From Chloroflexi bacterium UBA6077 (GTDB lineage Bacteria; Chloroflexota; UBA6077): a DNA stretch of 7,904 bases. The first letter of the stretch is position 1; each line of letters opens with the position of its first letter. Made by a program: the position numbers and the translations under genes. The notes beneath the pieces are model-generated. The model did no database searches and was not told the origin of the DNA. It worked only from the letters and a program-made list of their open reading frames with translations. The stretch lies in NCBI GenBank assembly GCA_002436065.1, contig DIXP01000015.1, positions 1-7,904 of the forward strand, read 5' to 3'. Below are positions 4,979 to 7,904 of the stretch, piece after piece.

Positions 4979-6178
4979 CTAGATTACCCCCTTCTCTCTC
5001 AACTCGGCCAACCGCTCGGGAGCGATCCCCAGCTCGCCGTAGACCGCCTCGTTGTCCTGTCCGATCCTCCGTCCGGCCCACCGGATCTCTCCCGGTGTGC
5101 CCATCATCCGGAACATCACGTTCTGCATCTTCACCGCGCCCAGCTCCTCGTCGGGCACGGACACAATGCTCCCGAGCGCCTGGTACTGAGGGTCCTTCAT
5201 CACGTCCGATACATCGTAGATCGGGGCTATTGCCGCCTGGGCCTCCTCGAACCGGCTCACCACCTCGTCGAGGTCCCGCTGCGCGATCCACCCGCCTACC
5301 GCTGCATCCAGTTCGTCGGCGTGCTTGACCCGCTCCCCGCCACTCCTGAACCAGGGCTCATCTATCATCTCCGGATGGCCCACCAGCTGCATCACCCGTT
5401 CGGCGATGGACTGGGCGCTGGTGGAGATCGCCACCCATTTCCCATCGCGGGTCTTGTAGGTGTTGCGGGGGGCGTTGCCGGCGGAGCGGTTCCCGATCCT
5501 GCCCTGGATTATCCCCAGTTGGTCGTACACCGTGGGCTGGGACCCAAGGATGGTGAGGATCGGCTCGATGATGGCGAGGTCTACCACCTGCCCCTTCCCG
5601 CCACGAGCATCCCGGTTGTACAGCGCGTACATCACGGCGTTGGTGCCGGCCAGGGCGGCGATGCCGTCGGCCAGGGCGAGGGCCGGAAGGGTGGGCGGGC
5701 CGTTGGGGTCGCCGGTGATGTAAGCGAAGCCGCTCATGCTCTCGGCGAGGGTGCCGAAACCCGGACGGTGGGAGTACGGGCCAAACTGGCCGAAGCCGGT
5801 GACCCGCACGACGACCAGTCGGGGGTTGATCTCCAACAGCCGGTCGGGGCTGAGGTTCCAGCGCTCCAGCGTGCCGGGACGGAAGTTCTCTATCAGCACG
5901 TCGGCGGTCTCGACCAGCGACCTCATCAACTCCTGGCCCTCCGGCTTGGAGAAGTCCAGGCTGATGTTGCGCTTGTTTCGGGCGACCACCTTCCACCAGA
6001 GGGGAACGCCGTCCTTGCTCAGGCCGTGCAGCCGCACAGGGTCCCCCCGGGGGTGCTCTACCTTGATCACCTCTGCCCCAAAGTCCCCCAGGAACATGCC
6101 GATCATTGGGCCCGCGAACAGTGTTGCCGCGTCCAGCACCCGAATTCCCTTCAGCGGGCCGGACCGATCCATGTCCAT
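4979..6178 (-). CDS. Class III (CaiB/BaiF, formyl-CoA transferase family) CoA-transferase
   Basis: A 399-residue protein of normal family length that moves CoA between carboxylic acids through an aspartyl-CoA thioester. It opens with GPLKGIRVLDAATLFAGP (7-24) and FGAEVIKVEHPRGD (33-46), followed by NKRNISLDFSKPEG (68-81), DVLIENFRPGTLERW (93-107), VTGFGQFGP (126-134) and ALADGIAALAG (168-178), whose Asp171 matches the catalytic Asp169 of CaiB and Frc. The C-terminal small domain includes RNTYKTRDGKWVAIS and IAPIYDVSDVMKDPQ. The ATG at 6178 is chosen over the one at 6172 because GGAGG lies 8 nt upstream. It leads a minus-strand operon with the CitE-like lyase, pointing to activation of a dicarboxylic or hydroxy acid before lyase cleavage. 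A TATAAT at 6213-6208 gives a leader of about 23 nt. Confidence 0.93.
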   Translation of the reverse strand: MDMDRSGPLKGIRVLDAATLFAGPMIGMFLGDFGAEVIKVEHPRGDPVRLHGLSKDGVPLWWKVVARNKRNISLDFSKPEGQELMRSLVETADVLIENFRPGTLERWNLSPDRLLEINPRLVVVRVTGFGQFGPYSHRPGFGTLAESMSGFAYITGDPNGPPTLPALALADGIAALAGTNAVMYALYNRDARGGKGQVVDLAIIEPILTILGSQPTVYDQLGIIQGRIGNRSAGNAPRNTYKTRDGKWVAISTSAQSIAERVMQLVGHPEMIDEPWFRSGGERVKHADELDAAVGGWIAQRDLDEVVSRFEEAQAAIAPIYDVSDVMKDPQYQALGSIVSVPDEELGAVKMQNVMFRMMGTPGEIRWAGRRIGQDNEAVYGELGIAPERLAELREKGVI

Positions 6179-6207
6179 CCTCTATACCTCCATTCAGCGG
6201 TGACAGG

Positions 6208-6213
6208 ATTATA
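6208..6213 (-). promoter_or_regulatory. -10 box of the CoA-transferase/lyase operon promoter
   Basis: A perfect TATAAT on the minus strand 30 nt before the CoA-transferase ATG, with GGAGG between them. The expected -35 position (about 6231-6236) reads CTACGA or so, a poor match to TTGACA. That position coincides with the left end of the MITE-like element, so the element probably replaced the original upstream promoter region. Strength or activator dependence cannot be judged. Confidence 0.5.
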
Positions 6214-6231
6214 GTCCTAACCTTAGGCGGT

Positions 6232-6361
6232 CGTAGTGCAGGGCACAGGGCCCTGCCACCCGTTGGCGTACCCGTCCATAACCACCTGCTGTGCCCACAC
6301 ACGGACCCACGCGGCGCGGGGCAGGGCAACTGGACGGCAGGGCAGAGCGCCCTGCACTACG
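6232..6361. mobile_element. MITE-like 130-bp element with hairpin-forming terminal inverted repeats
   Basis: The ends are a perfect 13-nt inverted repeat, CGTAGTGCAGGGC at 6232-6244 and its complement at 6349-6361, and similarity resumes further in (GCCCTGCC, 6250-6257 against 6336-6343). Each end is itself a hairpin: GCAGGGC / GCCCTGC stems with 5-nt loops at 6238-6256 and 6337-6355. A further GCAGGGC occurs inside at 6321-6327. There is no coding frame of its own. This structure (short, non-coding, symmetric terminal repeats, GC-rich) fits a miniature inverted-repeat element or a REP/BIME-type unit. No clear target duplication is seen. It supplies the stop codon of the dehalogenase-like gene and abuts the CoA-transferase promoter. 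Confidence 0.65.
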
Positions 6362-7673
6362 GATTACCTAGAACCCAGAAGCCCCTGGGGTCCGGCTCGC
6401 CGTAGCCGAGGAGGTCATCCACGGATACCATCAGCGGATTGATGGCGGGCATCCGGGCAATGGCGAACTTCGCGACCGCGTGGCTCCAGTGGGCGCTTTT
6501 GTTGAAGGGGCAGGCCACCAGGCAGAGACCGCAGTTGGTTCCCACCTTGGCCCAGTACTCAGCGCAGGCCCCATGGTCCACCTGCCACATCTTCACGCCA
6601 GCGCTGTTGAACTCGCCCACTGGCTGATGGGATCGTGGCCCTTGGGGGATGGCCCTGGACGGGCACGCCCTGGCGCACTTGCCGCACGTCTCGCAGAAGG
6701 TCGTGGCGCCCGTCTCGATCGGGCTATCGGTAGTGAGGGGCAGGTCTGTGATCACCTTGCATATCCGGCACATCGGCCCCCACAGGGGGTGGATCAGCTT
6801 GGCGTTCCTCCCGAGTTCCCCTAATCCGGCATCGATGGCCAGGGGGATGTTGAGGGCAGTGCAGTTGGCCGATGGAATCGCGTTGTACCCAAGCCCCCGG
6901 ATGAACTCCGCGACGCTCAGGATCAGGCGATCTATGGCGGAGTAGGTCACCTGGGTCGTGGCCTGCTGCGTGAGGGTCGGGGCGGTGCCCACGCCCCTCC
7001 GGTCCATGGGGAGGATCATGACCACCGCGTACTTCATCGATGCGGGGATGACCTGGGTCCGGTCCTCCAGCTGAGTCGGCTCCGCGATGCCCTCGTACCC
7101 AGGCTCGTCGGAGAATCGTATGGGGTAGCTCTGCCTGGTCTCCGGATCGAACCAGTGGGAGTACACCCATCGCCGGTCCAGGAGCGTGATCCCCACATCC
7201 CCCGCGCCGAACATGCGCGCAACCTGCCTGATGGCTCTCGCGTTCGCCGCCGGATCTCCCGACCACCGCTTCGCACCCTCGAGAGGCCTCGCCCCGAGCG
7301 ATCCCCAGCCGTTCGACCCGCGATTCGGGACGTTGATGTCCATCCCCGTGACTCGTCCGATGGCCGTGGCGGCGCTGTAGAAGGCCCAATCCAACTGGCT
7401 GTAGCCCTGCTTCCCCGCACGCACCAGCCTGGCCTGATTCTCCGCTCGCATCTTCGGGAGGTGGGCCCAGCGCGGGTTCCACAGCCCCTGGCGCATCATG
7501 TTGAATCTCTGGTCGAAACGCACGTAGCTCGTCTGGACCTCGTAACGCTCCGCTGCCGCCCGCTCCGTGGTGCGAACCCAGGGCGTGGCTCCAGCCAGGC
7601 TCCCCGCGAAAGCCTCATGCCGCCGCCTGGCCGCGAGCCCCTGGAAGAACTCGCTCAACGATGGTCTTCCCAC
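6357..7673 (-). CDS. Reductive-dehalogenase-like corrinoid/iron-sulfur protein (RdhA family), no Tat signal
   Basis: A 438-residue protein of the RdhA superfamily, enzymes that use cobalamin and two [4Fe-4S] clusters to remove halogens from organic compounds. The core shows GLGYNAIPSANCTALNIP (261-278), AGLGELGRNAKLIHPLWGP (282-300) and CKVITDLPL (305-313). The first cluster site is C327-x2-C-x2-C-x3-CP (TCGKCARACP); the second is C370, then C381-x2-C-x3-CP (CGLCLVACPFNK). The start chosen is GTG 7673, preceded by GGGAGGGAG; a TTG at 7763 in the same frame lacks such a site and adds an Arg-rich stretch. The N-terminus (MGRPSLSEFFQGLAARRR) has no Tat RRxFxK motif, and no rdhB membrane anchor follows, so a cytoplasmic role is likely, unlike respiratory dehalogenases. 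The last codon (Pro) and TAG lie within the MITE-like element. Substrate unknown; a non-dehalogenating function is possible. Confidence 0.88.
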   Translation of the reverse strand: MGRPSLSEFFQGLAARRRHEAFAGSLAGATPWVRTTERAAAERYEVQTSYVRFDQRFNMMRQGLWNPRWAHLPKMRAENQARLVRAGKQGYSQLDWAFYSAATAIGRVTGMDINVPNRGSNGWGSLGARPLEGAKRWSGDPAANARAIRQVARMFGAGDVGITLLDRRWVYSHWFDPETRQSYPIRFSDEPGYEGIAEPTQLEDRTQVIPASMKYAVVMILPMDRRGVGTAPTLTQQATTQVTYSAIDRLILSVAEFIRGLGYNAIPSANCTALNIPLAIDAGLGELGRNAKLIHPLWGPMCRICKVITDLPLTTDSPIETGATTFCETCGKCARACPSRAIPQGPRSHQPVGEFNSAGVKMWQVDHGACAEYWAKVGTNCGLCLVACPFNKSAHWSHAVAKFAIARMPAINPLMVSVDDLLGYGEPDPRGFWVLGNP

Positions 7674-7763
7674 GTTCTCCCTCCCGCTCTGACGCGTCTC
7701 CGTCCCTCTGCATGTGCCACGCCATCTCACCGCCGGCACTCCGCGAGAGTCTAGCCTGCCCAA

Positions 7764-7904
7764 GACAGCGGCGACAACCCCTTTGACGACTTATTGCGGT
7801 CTTGTGTGATGTCTCGGCCGTAAACGGCCGGGCTAAATACCATCAGGCTGTCTCACATCCTGCCGCGTTGAACCCCTTTGAGACTCGGTTCCATCCTGTG
7901 TGGA
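7764..7904. other. Unassigned stretch upstream of the RdhA-like gene
   Basis: No convincing gene. It contains a 7-bp hairpin (CGGCCGT / ACGGCCG, 7815-7821 and 7824-7830) and an 11-nt direct repeat, AACCCCTTTGA, at 7776-7786 and 7871-7881. On the minus strand a weak promoter-like pair, TTGTCG (7777-7772) and TAGACT (7753-7748) with an 18-nt gap, could drive the RdhA-like gene. The stretch may be the edge of another element continuing past the window. Confidence 0.3.

Noticed and set aside
7674..7763. TTG start at 7763 for the RdhA-like protein
   Set aside because: No ribosome binding site, and the added residues are Arg/Gly-rich without a Tat motif; the GTG at 7673 has an excellent GGGAGGGAG upstream.

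Overview
This is a GC-rich bacterial stretch of about 7.9 kb. The gene set looks like an uncultured Chloroflexota member, probably near Dehalococcoidia or SAR202: a reductive-dehalogenase-like corrinoid iron-sulfur protein without a Tat signal, a class III CoA-transferase next to a CitE-like CoA-ester lyase, and GTG/TTG starts with good purine-rich ribosome binding sites. That taxonomic reading is inference; the window contains no rRNA or tRNA gene.

Layout, left to right. (a) 1-1230: a possible N-terminal fragment of a gene leaving the window on the minus strand, then a minus-strand family 2 glycosyltransferase with its own promoter (perfect TATAAT). Just upstream of that promoter lies the terminal ~130 bp of an IS5-family insertion sequence, with the last 37 codons of its transposase. 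(b) 1385-2255: two plus-strand genes, a 59-codon single-span membrane protein absent from routine long-ORF calling and a PAP2-type membrane protein that has lost key phosphatase residues. (c) 2282-3055: a convergent minus-strand PHP-type (CpsB/YwqE-like) phosphoesterase. Glycosyltransferase, PAP2 and PHP phosphatase suggest a cell-surface polysaccharide theme. (d) 3070-3577: a small module bracketed by two copies of an exact 28-nt dyad repeat, one of which grows into a perfect 49-nt palindrome. It holds an intact DUF2283 gene and, overlapping its start, the remains of an upstream partner gene whose centre has been deleted. I read this as a decayed toxin-antitoxin-like pair. (e) 3590-6178: a minus-strand run of CoA-transferase, CoA-ester lyase (3-nt gap) and cupin (about 87-nt gap), probably for activating and cleaving an organic acid. 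(f) 6232-6361: a 130-bp MITE-like element with hairpin-forming terminal inverted repeats. It supplies the stop codon of the dehalogenase-like gene on one side and abuts the CoA-transferase promoter on the other. (g) 6357-7673: the reductive-dehalogenase-like gene, then a short unassigned stretch to the window edge.

No complete novel multi-gene system is visible. The least explained parts are the repeat-bracketed module at 3070-3577, the MITE-like element that rewrites a gene end, and the degenerate PAP2 gene with its small membrane partner.
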